33,910 bases of DNA from Bacteroidetes bacterium UBA2322 (GTDB lineage: Bacteria > Bacteroidota > Bacteroidia > Chitinophagales > UBA2359). Shown here in pieces: positions 1 through 6,700 of the stretch. Under the pieces are notes generated by a model. It worked only from the letters and a program-made list of their open reading frames with translations. It was not told the DNA's origin and ran no database searches. The stretch is from contig DDVC01000087.1 of the NCBI GenBank assembly GCA_002345145.1, positions 3,453-37,362 on the forward strand. Reading direction: 5' to 3'. Each line of letters opens with the position of its first letter. The first letter of the stretch is position 1. Both the position numbers and the translations under genes were made by a program.

Positions 1-323
1 TATTTGATGTGGCGGTAGATTTGCGAGGCGGCTCACCCACTTTTGGCAAGTGGTTTGGTATTTTACTATCAGACCAAAACAAAAAACAACTGCTCATACC
101 AAGAGGGTTTGCACATGGTTACTCGGTACTGAGCCCCACTGCCGAGTTTGTTTACAAATGCGATAATTATTACAGCCAAAAACACGAAGCCGGCATAGTT
201 TTTAACGACCCCCTGTTAAACATTAACTGGCAATTGCCCGAAAAAGATATGCTTGTGTCTGAAAAAGACCGTATGCTGGCTTTTTTTACCGATGCCCGCT
301 ACAATTTCTCTTTTTCGGGGTAG
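1..323 (+). CDS. rfbC: dTDP-4-dehydrorhamnose 3,5-epimerase, C-terminal part (partial)
   Basis: This is the 3' end of an RmlC/RfbC-type epimerase, which converts dTDP-4-keto-6-deoxy-glucose to the L-lyxo form during dTDP-L-rhamnose synthesis for surface polysaccharide. The reading frame is open from the first base, and the first complete codon is at position 3. The visible residues include FDVAVDLR, SPTFGKW, the IPRGFAHGYSVLS cupin core, and Y.C..YY, with a typical tail around INWQLPEK. About 107 residues are present of a usual 180 or so, and the N-terminal half lies outside the window. A GTG at position 9 is internal to the conserved DVAVDLR motif and is not a start. Other rhamnose genes are expected to the left. 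The gene ends just before a repeat-rich gap. Family assignment is secure. Confidence 0.93.
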   Translation, partial: FDVAVDLRGGSPTFGKWFGILLSDQNKKQLLIPRGFAHGYSVLSPTAEFVYKCDNYYSQKHEAGIVFNDPLLNINWQLPEKDMLVSEKDRMLAFFTDARYNFSFSG

Positions 324-335
324 CTTTTTTAACAT

Positions 336-363
336 GAGGTTGGAATTAAAATGAACGCCCGAT
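336..363 (+). repeat. isolated end of the modular palindromic element (partial copy)
   Basis: These 28 bases match the left end of the full element at 508-535 with one mismatch, and match the reverse complement of the right end of the second element near 28044-28069. The following bases, to about 390, are partly similar (a GGGTAAA..C..CA.AAGGTTT pattern), but no hairpin modules follow. It is best read as a solo or truncated end left by deletion or by nested insertion. Confidence 0.7.
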
Positions 364-420
364 GTGGGTAAAGCTCGCACAAGGTTTGCATTGTCCTGCC
401 TTAAAACCCGCAGCAAGTAG

Positions 421-461
421 TACACAGATAACACGGATGCGGCTGATTTGCACAGATTTTT
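421..461. repeat. degenerate ACACGGAT/ACAGATT-type repeat tract
   Basis: The tract contains related words at short intervals: CACAGATAACACGGATG, then GGCTGATTTGCACAGATT. The internal similarity (CAGAT, CGGAT, TGATT, CAGATT) suggests a decayed short repeat. From memory, similar tracts occur as dispersed repeats in bacterial genomes, but no second copy was seen in this window. The tract lies between the solo element end and the full element, so the gap 324-1000 is made almost entirely of repeat material. Confidence 0.4.
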
Positions 462-505
462 GGAGCCAATGGCTTATGATTTCGGGATTTAGAGGCTAAA
501 TTAAG

Positions 506-896
506 GCGAGGTTGGAATTAAAATAAACGCCCGATAGGGGGGTAAAATCTACATAAGGTTTAGATGCACTTGTTAAAATGGGCAGCAAATTACGGTGCGC
601 TGCACCTGATAATAAACTAAGGTACGCATCTGTGCTACCAAGATTACGGTGCGCTGCACCTTAAAATAGTATGGTTTGTTACTGTTCTACCAAGAATTAG
701 GGGCGCTGCCCCTTGTATTTTACTCCCCCCCTAAAATGCGCTTTTGGGGTTTTGTAAAGGTGCAGCGCACCGTAATATAGGTAGCAACCTGTTAAATGCC
801 CTATTAACAAGGTGCAGCGTACCATAATATACAAATCTATCCTGCTTAAAGCCATTTCCTCTAAGCTTTTGAGCAAGCCCCTAATTCCAACCTCGC
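506..896 (+). repeat. MITE-like modular palindromic element, copy A
   Basis: A 391-bp non-coding element is bounded by a perfect 15-bp terminal inverted repeat: GCGAGGTTGGAATTA at 506-520 and its complement at 882-896. Inside are five 13-nt hairpin modules of the form GGTGC-GCT-GCACC or the complement, at 594-606, 648-660, 700-712 (a GGGGC/GCCCC variant), 759-771 and 811-823 (one mismatch). A central inverted repeat near 725-749 pairs CCCC(T)AAAA with TTTTGGGG. The module order and spacer words (TTCTACCAAGA, TTTTGTAAAGG, TATAGGTAGCAAC, TATTAACAAGG) recur in copy B. It has one more module than copy B. No conserved ORF and no clear target-site duplication are seen. It lies between the 3' ends of rfbC and dnaK. 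Confidence 0.85.
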
Positions 897-925
897 GTCT
901 TTTTATGTGTTTCAATAGGTTTCAA

Positions 926-975
926 AACAAAAAACAGCCGGTTGCTTTGGGCAATCGGCTGTTTTTTTGTTCATC
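926..975 (-). terminator. intrinsic terminator, probably bidirectional, downstream of dnaK
   Basis: A 13-bp stem (933-945 with 951-963, one G:T pair) encloses a 5-nt loop. The arms begin AACAGCCG and end CGGCTGTT. A T-run follows on both strands: TTTTTTT after 961 on plus, and TTTTTTGTTTTG on minus. It is well placed 38 bases after the dnaK stop codon and could also stop transcripts coming from the rfbC side. Confidence 0.85.
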
Positions 976-1000
976 GGGAATTTAGGAACGATGCAAGAAC

Positions 1001-2899
1001 TTATTTTTTTGTATCCACTTCTTCGTATTCCACATCTTGCACACCTTCGGTACCGTTACCGGCATTGCCGTTAGCGCCGGTGTTACCGCCGGCTTCTTGC
1101 TGTGCCTGATACATTTCTTGCGAGGCGGCTTGCCATGCGTTATTAAGAGCGTTAGTAGCCTGCTCAATAGCATGAACATCTTGGGCGCTTTGTGCGCTTT
1201 TCAGTTGGGCAAGGGCGCTCTCAATGTTAGCTTTGTTTCCGGCAGACAATTTGTCGCCAAATTCTTTCAATTGTTTTTCGGTATGGAAAATAAGTGCATC
1301 TGCCTGATTCAGTTTTTCCACTTTTTCTTTGGCGGCAAGGTCGGCGGCTTCATTAGCTTTGGCATCGTTTTTCATGCGTTCAATTTCGTCTTTTGATAAG
1401 CCGGTAGAAGCTTCTATACGAATACTTTGCTGTTTACCGGTGCCTTTGTCTTTTGCCGATACGCTCAAAATACCGTTAGCATCAATATCAAAAGTAACCT
1501 CAATTTGGGGAACGCCCCGCATAGCAGGCGGAATACCGTCTAACACAAAACGCCCGATGGTACGGTTATCTTTAGCCATAGAACGCTCGCCTTGCAAGAT
1601 ATGGATTTCTACAGATGGCTGGTTATCGGCAGCGGTAGAAAATACTTCCGATTTTTTGGTTGGAATGGTGGTATTAGATTCTATGAGTTTGGTAAATACG
1701 CCACCCAAGGTTTCAATACCTACTGATAAGGGCGTAACGTCAAGCAGCAGTACATCTTTTACCTCCCCACTAAGCACACCGCCTTGTATGGCAGCGCCTA
1801 CGGCAACCACCTCATCGGGGTTTACGCCACGGTTGGGTTTTTTGCCAAAAAATTTCTCCACCACTTCCTGTATTTTGGGAATACGGGTAGAACCGCCCAC
1901 CAAAATAACCTCGTCAATATCGGCAGCAGTATAACCGGCATCGCGCAGGGCTTCTCTGCACGGTCCTATAGTGCGCTCTACAAGGTCGTCAACCATTTGC
2001 TCAAATTTGGCGCGGGTAAGTTTGCGCACCAAGTGCTTAGGCACTCCGTCAATGGCGGTAATATAGGGCAGGTTTATTTCGGTTTCGCTGCTTCCCGAAA
2101 GTTCAATTTTAGCTTTTTCGGCAGCTTCTTTAAGGCGTTGTAAAGCCATAGGGTCTTTGCGCAGGTCTATGTTTTCTTCGGCTTTAAACTCGCTTGCCAG
2201 CCACTCCATAATGCGCTGGTCAAAATCGTCGCCGCCAAGGTGGGTATCGCCGTTGGTAGATTTTACCTCAAACACCCCATCACCAAGGTCAAGAATAGAA
2301 ATGTCAAACGTTCCGCCGCCAAGGTCATAAACGGCAATTTTTTGATCTTTATGGCGCTTGTCTAAACCATAAGCAAGGGCGGCGGCAGTAGGCTCGTTAA
2401 TAATGCGTAAAACCTTTAAACCGGCAATTTCGCCTGCCTCTTTGGTAGCCTGACGTTGCGAGTCGTTAAAATAAGCCGGAACGGTTATAACGGCTTCGGT
2501 AACTTCATAACCCAAATAATCTTCGGCAGTTTTTTTCATTTTTTGCAAAACCATAGCCGAAATTTCCTGCGGGGTATAATGTCGTCCGTCAATATCCACT
2601 TTTATTAAACCATTATCGCCGCGCACCACTTTGTAGGCAACTCTGCCGGCTTCGGTATTCACTTCGTCGTACCGGCAGCCAACAAATCTTTTAATAGAGG
2701 CAATGGTATTTTTAGGGTTAGTAATAGCTTGTCGCTTAGCCGAATCGCCCACTCTGCGCTCGCCGTTTTGTAAAAAGGCAACAATAGACGGGGTAGTGCG
2801 CTTTCCTTCGCTGTTGGCTATTACCACCGGCTCGCTTCCTTCCATTACTGCTACGCAGGAGTTGGTTGTGCCTAAGTCAATACCGATAACTTTTTTCAT
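1001..2899 (-). CDS. dnaK: Molecular chaperone DnaK (Hsp70)
   Basis: This is an ATP-dependent cytoplasmic chaperone that works with DnaJ and GrpE to fold and disaggregate proteins. It has 632 residues, a normal length. The actin-like nucleotide-binding domain covers about 1-380, with the phosphate-1 motif IGIDLGTTNSCVAV near 5-18, DLGGGTFD at 192-199 and the adenosine motif VGGSTRIP at 334-341. The interdomain linker DVLLLDVTP at 382-390 is intact. The substrate-binding domain and helical lid follow, then a Gly/Asn/Ala-rich tail and an acidic end (VQDVEYEEVDTKK). The start is the ATG before KKVIGIDLGTT, as in the family. No dnaJ or grpE is adjacent. No CIRCE element is seen upstream. A strong terminator follows. 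The assignment is certain. Confidence 0.98.
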   Translation of the reverse strand: MKKVIGIDLGTTNSCVAVMEGSEPVVIANSEGKRTTPSIVAFLQNGERRVGDSAKRQAITNPKNTIASIKRFVGCRYDEVNTEAGRVAYKVVRGDNGLIKVDIDGRHYTPQEISAMVLQKMKKTAEDYLGYEVTEAVITVPAYFNDSQRQATKEAGEIAGLKVLRIINEPTAAALAYGLDKRHKDQKIAVYDLGGGTFDISILDLGDGVFEVKSTNGDTHLGGDDFDQRIMEWLASEFKAEENIDLRKDPMALQRLKEAAEKAKIELSGSSETEINLPYITAIDGVPKHLVRKLTRAKFEQMVDDLVERTIGPCREALRDAGYTAADIDEVILVGGSTRIPKIQEVVEKFFGKKPNRGVNPDEVVAVGAAIQGGVLSGEVKDVLLLDVTPLSVGIETLGGVFTKLIESNTTIPTKKSEVFSTAADNQPSVEIHILQGERSMAKDNRTIGRFVLDGIPPAMRGVPQIEVTFDIDANGILSVSAKDKGTGKQQSIRIEASTGLSKDEIERMKNDAKANEAADLAAKEKVEKLNQADALIFHTEKQLKEFGDKLSAGNKANIESALAQLKSAQSAQDVHAIEQATNALNNAWQAASQEMYQAQQEAGGNTGANGNAGNGTEGVQDVEYEEVDTKK

Positions 2900-3341
2900 G
2901 TTGGGATTGAATTTTATAGTAGGTTAAATTTTTCTTTCCCTTTTATCATTCAATCATTGTGCCAACCGGAAAACGGGCTGTTTTTTACGCTATTTTGGCA
3001 ATACTGCCTATTTATTGTCAGAAACTGAATGCAACAACCTGACATTTGGTCAGCCCGATTATTTCAACTACCCTAAATATGTCAATTTGTCGGCGAGCGC
3101 TTGTATTGGTTTGAACCACCCACTCACATTAACCATTCAGTCTTCATCATTCAATACGGCATGTCAACCTAAAAGAAGATAAACTGGCCTAAGCCCTTAA
3201 ACCTTGCACAATATAGTCAAGCTATAAGGAGGATAAATATAGAGATTTATTTGTTTTACAAAACCATGACGCAATAAAAGGGTGTAGAAAGAACCACGAA
3301 AAAGCAGAAAACACTAACTTTGAACGAAAAAAGGATAAAAA
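2900..3341. other. divergent intergenic region between dnaK and hemE
   Basis: This 442-base region separates two divergent starts and holds no convincing gene. It should contain the dnaK promoter, but no clear TAnnTTTG element was found for the minus strand. TGTCAG (3016-3021), CTGACA (3039-3044) and GTCAG (3049-3053) could form two mutually exclusive small hairpins. A Shine-Dalgarno-like AAGGAGGA occurs at 3226-3233 without an ORF behind it. The hemE -7-like element is near the right end. Confidence 0.5.
3315..3322 (+). promoter_or_regulatory. candidate Bacteroidota-type -7 promoter element for hemE
   Basis: TAACTTTG matches the TAnnTTTG -7 consensus of Bacteroidota primary sigma promoters. 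It would place the transcript start near 3329, 13 bases before the hemE start. No convincing -33 TTG is seen at the usual distance, so support is moderate. Confidence 0.45.
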
Positions 3342-4382
3342 TTGGAAAACGATTTACTGTTAAGAGTAGCAAGAGGAGAAGTTGCAGAGCGCAAACCGGT
3401 ATGGTTGATGCGTCAGGCGGGTAGAATACTGCCCCAGTACCGAAAACTGAGTGAGCAAGTGGGCAATTTTATTACCATGGTAAAAACGCCCGAAATAGCC
3501 TGTGAGGTAACCCTTCAGCCCGTAGATGAATTAGGCGTAGATGCTGCCATTATTTTTTCGGATATTTTGGTTATTCCCGAAGCTATGGGATTGCCATACG
3601 AAATGGAAAAAAACAAAGGTCCGGTTTTCCCGAAGGTAATAACATCTGCCGCCGATATTGACCAACTGCGCATTGCCGATGAATCGGGAGTAGGTTATAC
3701 TATTGAGGCAATAAAATTGGTGAAAAGAGAATTGCACCAAAAAATTCCGCTTATTGGTTTTGCCGGCGCACCTTGGACAATTTTTGCCTACATGGTAGAG
3801 GGCAGCGGCTCAAAAACCTTTACCCATGCTAAAAGTATGCTGTATGCACAGCCCCAGCTTGCCCACCGGCTGTTGCACAAAATTACCCAAAGCACCATAC
3901 ACTACCTGAAAGCGCAGATACAAGCCGGCGCTGATTTGGTACAAATTTTTGATACATGGGCCGGCATCCTAAGTCCGCAACAATACCGGCAATTTGCCCT
4001 TCCCTACATTAGCCAAATATGTGCAGCTATGGGACAAACGCCGGTTACGGTTTTTGCCAAAGGCGCTGTTTTTGCGCTGCAAGACATTGCCCGTATTCCT
4101 TGCAATGTAGTAGGGCTCGATTGGACTATTGACCGCCGCTATGCCCGGCAGGTTACCGGCAACAAGGTTGCCCTGCAAGGCAATTTAGACCCCTGCGTTT
4201 TGTTTGCAGATAAAACGGTCATTGAAAAGGAAACCAAACAAATGTTAGCCGAATTTGGACCCATCGGGCATATTGTAAACTTAGGGCATGGGGTTTATCC
4301 CGATACACCGCTCGACGGGGTTAAATGTTTTATCGACACTGTAAAATCCTATCAACCCGAGTTGCCCCCCCTAACTACCTGA
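3342..4382 (+). CDS. hemE: Uroporphyrinogen decarboxylase
   Basis: HemE is a cytoplasmic haem-pathway enzyme that removes four carboxylates from uroporphyrinogen III to give coproporphyrinogen III. The product is 346 residues, the normal length. It shows both family signatures: PVWLMRQAGR at 19-28 and GFAGAPWTIFAYMVEG at 139-154. The catalytic aspartate lies in IIFSDILVIPEAMG (D74), and NLGHGVYPDTP is near the end. The start is a TTG: the in-frame codon two positions upstream is a stop (TAA at 3336-3338), and the residues ENDLLLRVARGE align with normal HemE N-termini, so the next ATG would remove conserved sequence. It has a candidate promoter just upstream and is followed after 54 bases by a same-strand gene. 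No other hem gene is nearby. Confidence 0.97.
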   Translation: MENDLLLRVARGEVAERKPVWLMRQAGRILPQYRKLSEQVGNFITMVKTPEIACEVTLQPVDELGVDAAIIFSDILVIPEAMGLPYEMEKNKGPVFPKVITSAADIDQLRIADESGVGYTIEAIKLVKRELHQKIPLIGFAGAPWTIFAYMVEGSGSKTFTHAKSMLYAQPQLAHRLLHKITQSTIHYLKAQIQAGADLVQIFDTWAGILSPQQYRQFALPYISQICAAMGQTPVTVFAKGAVFALQDIARIPCNVVGLDWTIDRRYARQVTGNKVALQGNLDPCVLFADKTVIEKETKQMLAEFGPIGHIVNLGHGVYPDTPLDGVKCFIDTVKSYQPELPPLTT

Positions 4383-4436
4383 TTTGCTCCCTGTTTATAT
4401 CTCCTACTTTTTTAAATTTACCACCTTATACCGCTA

Positions 4437-5636
4437 ATGGTTCCTTATCCGCGCACCTATCAGTATTACAAATCGGTATTTAAAGGCGAACCCATGCCGT
4501 TTGCCTTTGTTGATATGGATTTGTTTAATCAAAATATAGAACAGGTTAAACTTCGGGCAGGCAATAAACCCATTCGCATAGCGTCAAAGTCTATCAGATG
4601 TGTGCATCTTATTAAGCACATTTTAGACTATGGTGCGCCCTATTCGGGCATAATGCCTTACACCGCTTCGGAGGCTTTATTTTTGGCAAATCAGGGGTTT
4701 GATAACCTTTTGGTAGGTTATCCTACCTGCAATTCTGCCGAAATAGCACAAGTTTGTGAGGCGGTAAAACAAGGCATTAACATCACCTTAATGGCAGATG
4801 CTGCCGCTCACCTATCCCGATATGCCGAAATAGCCCAAAAAACCGGCACCAGGCTGCCTGTTTGTTTAGATATAGATATGTCGTCGGTTTTTCCCGGGTT
4901 ATATTTTGGGGTTTACCGTTCATCGTTGCACCAAGCAGAGGAGGTAAAAAAATTGGTAAGTCCGTTTTTAGGCACTGCCCACCTTGCCATAACCGGCATT
5001 ATGGGCTACGAAGCACAAATAGCCGGGGTGGGCGATGCCGTTAGCGGAGCTACAGTAAAAAATGCATTGGTAAAAACACTTAAAAAACAATCGGTTGCCG
5101 AAATAGCAAAACGGCGGGCAGCAGTAGTACAAACCCTAACCGCTATGGGCATACAGCTTACATTAGTTAATGGCGGCGGCACAGGCAGTTTAGAAACCAC
5201 CGTACACGAAGATGTTGTTACAGAAATAACAGTAGGTTCAGCTTTTTACTCGCCCGCTTTATTTGATAATTATGCTGCCTTTAAACATGAACCTGCCGCA
5301 GCCTTTGCCATAGAAATTACCCGACAGCCTCAACCGCATATTTACACCTGTTTGGGTGGCGGTTACATTGCCTCCGGTTCTGCCGGAACAGATAAATTAC
5401 CCAAACCTTACTTGCCCGCAGGCGCTCAACTTATACCCAATGAAGGAGCCGGCGAAGTGCAAACCCCTTTCATTTATAAAGGTATGGAACGCCTTACACC
5501 GGGCGACCCTGCCTTTTTCAGACATGCCAAAGCCGGTGAATTATGCGAACGCTTTACCCAACTGCTGCTCGTTTCCGATGGTAAAATTATTAACCGCGTA
5601 CCTACTTACAGAGGGCAAAACCGGTGTTTTGTGTAA
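4437..5636 (+). CDS. PLP-dependent amino acid deaminase/aldolase-like protein (alanine racemase-fold N-terminus)
   Basis: This 399-residue protein belongs to the fold-type III PLP enzymes, in the group containing D-threonine aldolase and D-serine dehydratase-like proteins. The probable PLP lysine is K51 in IASKSIRC. The barrel continues through LVGYP, LDIDMSS and GIMGYEAQI, and the glycine-rich phosphate-binding motif VNGGGTGS is near residues 244-251. The C-terminal domain has the LGGGYIASG, NEGAGEVQTP and FRHAKAGELCERF motifs, where His and Cys could bind a metal as in D-serine dehydratase relatives. The motif order matches the family usually annotated amino acid deaminase/aldolase. The real substrate is unknown. 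It starts at an ATG 54 bases after hemE and may be cotranscribed with it. Family confidence is high, function low. Confidence 0.85.
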   Translation: MVPYPRTYQYYKSVFKGEPMPFAFVDMDLFNQNIEQVKLRAGNKPIRIASKSIRCVHLIKHILDYGAPYSGIMPYTASEALFLANQGFDNLLVGYPTCNSAEIAQVCEAVKQGINITLMADAAAHLSRYAEIAQKTGTRLPVCLDIDMSSVFPGLYFGVYRSSLHQAEEVKKLVSPFLGTAHLAITGIMGYEAQIAGVGDAVSGATVKNALVKTLKKQSVAEIAKRRAAVVQTLTAMGIQLTLVNGGGTGSLETTVHEDVVTEITVGSAFYSPALFDNYAAFKHEPAAAFAIEITRQPQPHIYTCLGGGYIASGSAGTDKLPKPYLPAGAQLIPNEGAGEVQTPFIYKGMERLTPGDPAFFRHAKAGELCERFTQLLLVSDGKIINRVPTYRGQNRCFV

Positions 5637-5726
5637 ACATTCCGTCTGCCCAACCAAATTTATTCAATTTTAACAGCACAAATAAACCAACCAATCCTTC
5701 ATTTATTAACCTCAAAAACAAACCAC

Positions 5727-6452
5727 ATGAATTTTAGAATACTCTTAGCCGAAGACGAAGAAACCCTACAAGAATCGCTCAAAATAAACTTAGAGGCAGA
5801 AGGTTATGAGGTAGTAGCCGTAGATAACGGTATGGCTGCCCTTACAGCCTTTAAAAAACAGCGTTTCGACATGGCGATATTAGACATTATGATGCCCGAA
5901 GTGGACGGGCTTGCCGTATGTGAGCAAATTCGATTGGAGGATACCGAAATGCCGGTACTGTTTTTAACCGCCAAAGACCAGCCACAAGACCGCATACTCG
6001 GCTTGAAAAAAGGAGCAGATGATTACCTAACCAAACCCTTTGTATTGGAAGAACTGCTGCTGAGGGTAAAGGTAATGGTAAGGCATAGTGCAAAGGGCGA
6101 TAAAAACGCATCGCCATTGGTATCTTACAAATTTGGCGATAACGAAATAGATTTTATTACCTACAAAGCCATAAAAGGCAACAACGAAATAAACCTTACC
6201 AAAAAAGAAATTAAACTGCTCAAACTGCTCATTGCACGCAAAAACGAAGTGGTTTCGCGGTCTCAAATTCTGCAATCGGTATGGGGTTATGATGTGTATC
6301 CATCTACGCGCACTATCGATAATTTTATCCTCGCTTTCAGAAAACATTTTGAAGACGACCCCAAAAATCCGCAGTACTTTCACTCCATTAGAGGCGTTGG
6401 CTACAAATTTACCGATGTGCCTACCCCAAGCGCCGAAACAGAAGAAGCCTGA
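5727..6452 (+). CDS. Response regulator transcription factor, OmpR/PhoB family (orphan)
   Basis: This is a two-component response regulator of 241 residues. The receiver domain covers about 1-120: acidic pair E9/D10 in LLAEDE, phosphoacceptor D53 in ILDIMMPEVDG, conserved Thr81 in LFLTAKD, and Lys103 in YLTKPF. The C-terminal winged helix (about 130-230) shows LTKKEIKLLKLLI, the VVSRSQILQSVWG segment, the recognition-helix region STRTIDNFILAFRKHFE and the wing IRGVGYKF. It should bind DNA when phosphorylated. No histidine kinase is adjacent, so the partner is elsewhere. It follows the previous gene after 90 bases and could share its transcript. The ATG at 5727 directly precedes a normal receiver start. 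Confidence 0.95.
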   Translation: MNFRILLAEDEETLQESLKINLEAEGYEVVAVDNGMAALTAFKKQRFDMAILDIMMPEVDGLAVCEQIRLEDTEMPVLFLTAKDQPQDRILGLKKGADDYLTKPFVLEELLLRVKVMVRHSAKGDKNASPLVSYKFGDNEIDFITYKAIKGNNEINLTKKEIKLLKLLIARKNEVVSRSQILQSVWGYDVYPSTRTIDNFILAFRKHFEDDPKNPQYFHSIRGVGYKFTDVPTPSAETEEA

Positions 6453-6652
6453 TGTAACCAAACTATCGCATTAGTAAACCTGTCATACGTGCCCAGTGGC
6501 AAACAGCAGCCACTTGATTACTTACAACAACCGGTTTGTAAAGATATTTTTCAAAGGCGGTAAAAGCCATTTTTTGCAACCAGAAAACATTTTTCCCGCA
6601 CAACTTTTGCGGCATTTACCTACTTTTGGGGCAACAAACCAAATAAACTGTT

Positions 6653-6660
6653 TATCTTTA
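6653..6660 (+). promoter_or_regulatory. candidate -7 promoter element for the Yej-type operon
   Basis: TATCTTTA differs from TAnnTTTG only in the last base. A TTTGGGG at 6625-6631 might serve as a -33 element, but the spacing is a few bases too long. The start codon of the binding-protein gene is 40 bases downstream. Confidence 0.35.
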
Positions 6661-6700
6661 CCCCCGTACTAAACACAAACCTTTTCAATTATAAAACAAC

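Noticed and set aside
506..896. CRISPR array suggested by recurring 13-nt palindromes
   Set aside because: The repeats are too short, occur in both orientations with uneven spacing, and the spacers are conserved between the two copies. There are no cas genes.
697..915. Minus-strand ORF of 72 codons within copy A of the repeat element
   Set aside because: Copy B also has a minus-strand ORF (27764-28027), but the element is inverted there, so the two ORFs lie on opposite element strands and their proteins do not match. The element appears non-coding.
1329..1934. 201-codon plus-strand ORF antisense to dnaK
   Set aside because: dnaK is certain in the other strand. The antisense product is low-complexity Ser/Thr/Pro sequence with no domain.
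3226..3277. Strong Shine-Dalgarno-like AAGGAGGA followed by a short ATG ORF
   Set aside because: The only nearby ATG (3266) opens a three-codon ORF, and it is too far from the site. It is probably chance in an AT/purine-rich region.
2900..3341. CIRCE (HrcA) operator upstream of dnaK
   Set aside because: No TTAGCACTC/GAGTGCTAA inverted repeat or close variant was found.
6496..6516. Terminator after the response regulator (AGTGGC/GCCACT hairpin)
   Set aside because: The stem is only six bases and no T-run follows.
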